Origin: an uncultured Corynebacterium sp.
GTDB lineage: Bacteria > Actinomycetota > Actinomycetes > Mycobacteriales > Mycobacteriaceae
DNA length: 13,188 nucleotides
NCBI RefSeq assembly: GCF_946221155.1
Contig: NZ_CAMIAN010000049.1
Location: 1 to 13,188 of the forward strand
Direction: 5' to 3'
Shown here piece by piece: positions 13,127 through 13,188 of this stretch (its first letter is position 1; each line of letters starts with the position of its first letter). Below the pieces are notes generated by a model that saw nothing but the letters and a program-made list of their open reading frames with translations, did no database searches and was not told the DNA's origin. The translations under genes and the position numbers were made by a program.

Positions 13127-13188
13127 CGCAGAGGGGTGAGTGGTGGGCGCAGGGTAGGCGGGGCCACCGGGATAGAGCGGGGTGGGCG

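Overview
The window reads as a chromosomal segment of a mycolic-acid actinobacterium, most probably a Corynebacterium. It is GC-rich with C/G-ending codons, and it encodes close homologues of the mycobacterial arabinogalactan enzymes GlfT1 (Rv3782 type), the GtrA protein Rv3789, DprE1 and DprE2. The species cannot be fixed from the sequence alone.

Layout, left to right. (1) Plus strand, 241-4580: a long-chain acyl-CoA ligase (FadD type) is followed 3 bp later by the galactofuranosyltransferase GlfT1. After a 271-bp gap come two tandem, overlapping GtrA-family membrane proteins, the second being the Rv3789 counterpart. (2) A 424-bp convergent spacer, 4581-5004, holds a compact repeat structure of about 153 bp. 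It has near-perfect 16-bp terminal inverted repeats, one extra internal copy and TTAA(G) on both flanks, and looks like a small non-autonomous transposable element (MITE). (3) Minus strand, 7273-5005: two unassigned genes probably form one unit; the second may carry a divergent pRiA4b ORF-3-like domain. (4) Plus strand, 7310-9923: a small unknown protein, then dprE1 and dprE2. (5) 9955-11461: a WYL-type regulator diverges from an alpha/beta hydrolase. (6) Minus strand, 13047-11470: a 14-TM DHA2-type MFS exporter, with a leader that carries a GC hairpin with T-tract and an operator-like dyad.

How it fits together: GlfT1 starts the galactan, DprE1/DprE2 make decaprenylphosphoryl-arabinose (DPA), and the Rv3789-type GtrA protein is thought to act in DPA export or in assembling the arabinosyl-transfer machinery. 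FadD may supply activated fatty acids for envelope lipids (inference). The regulator/hydrolase pair and the exporter look like accessory genes placed after dprE2, where M. tuberculosis has aftA and the emb genes; none of those are seen here.

The most unusual signals are the MITE-like element, the tiny divergent spacer near 7283-7310 with two promoter-like -10 boxes set for leaderless or near-leaderless transcripts, and the exporter leader. No RNA genes or CRISPR arrays are seen.
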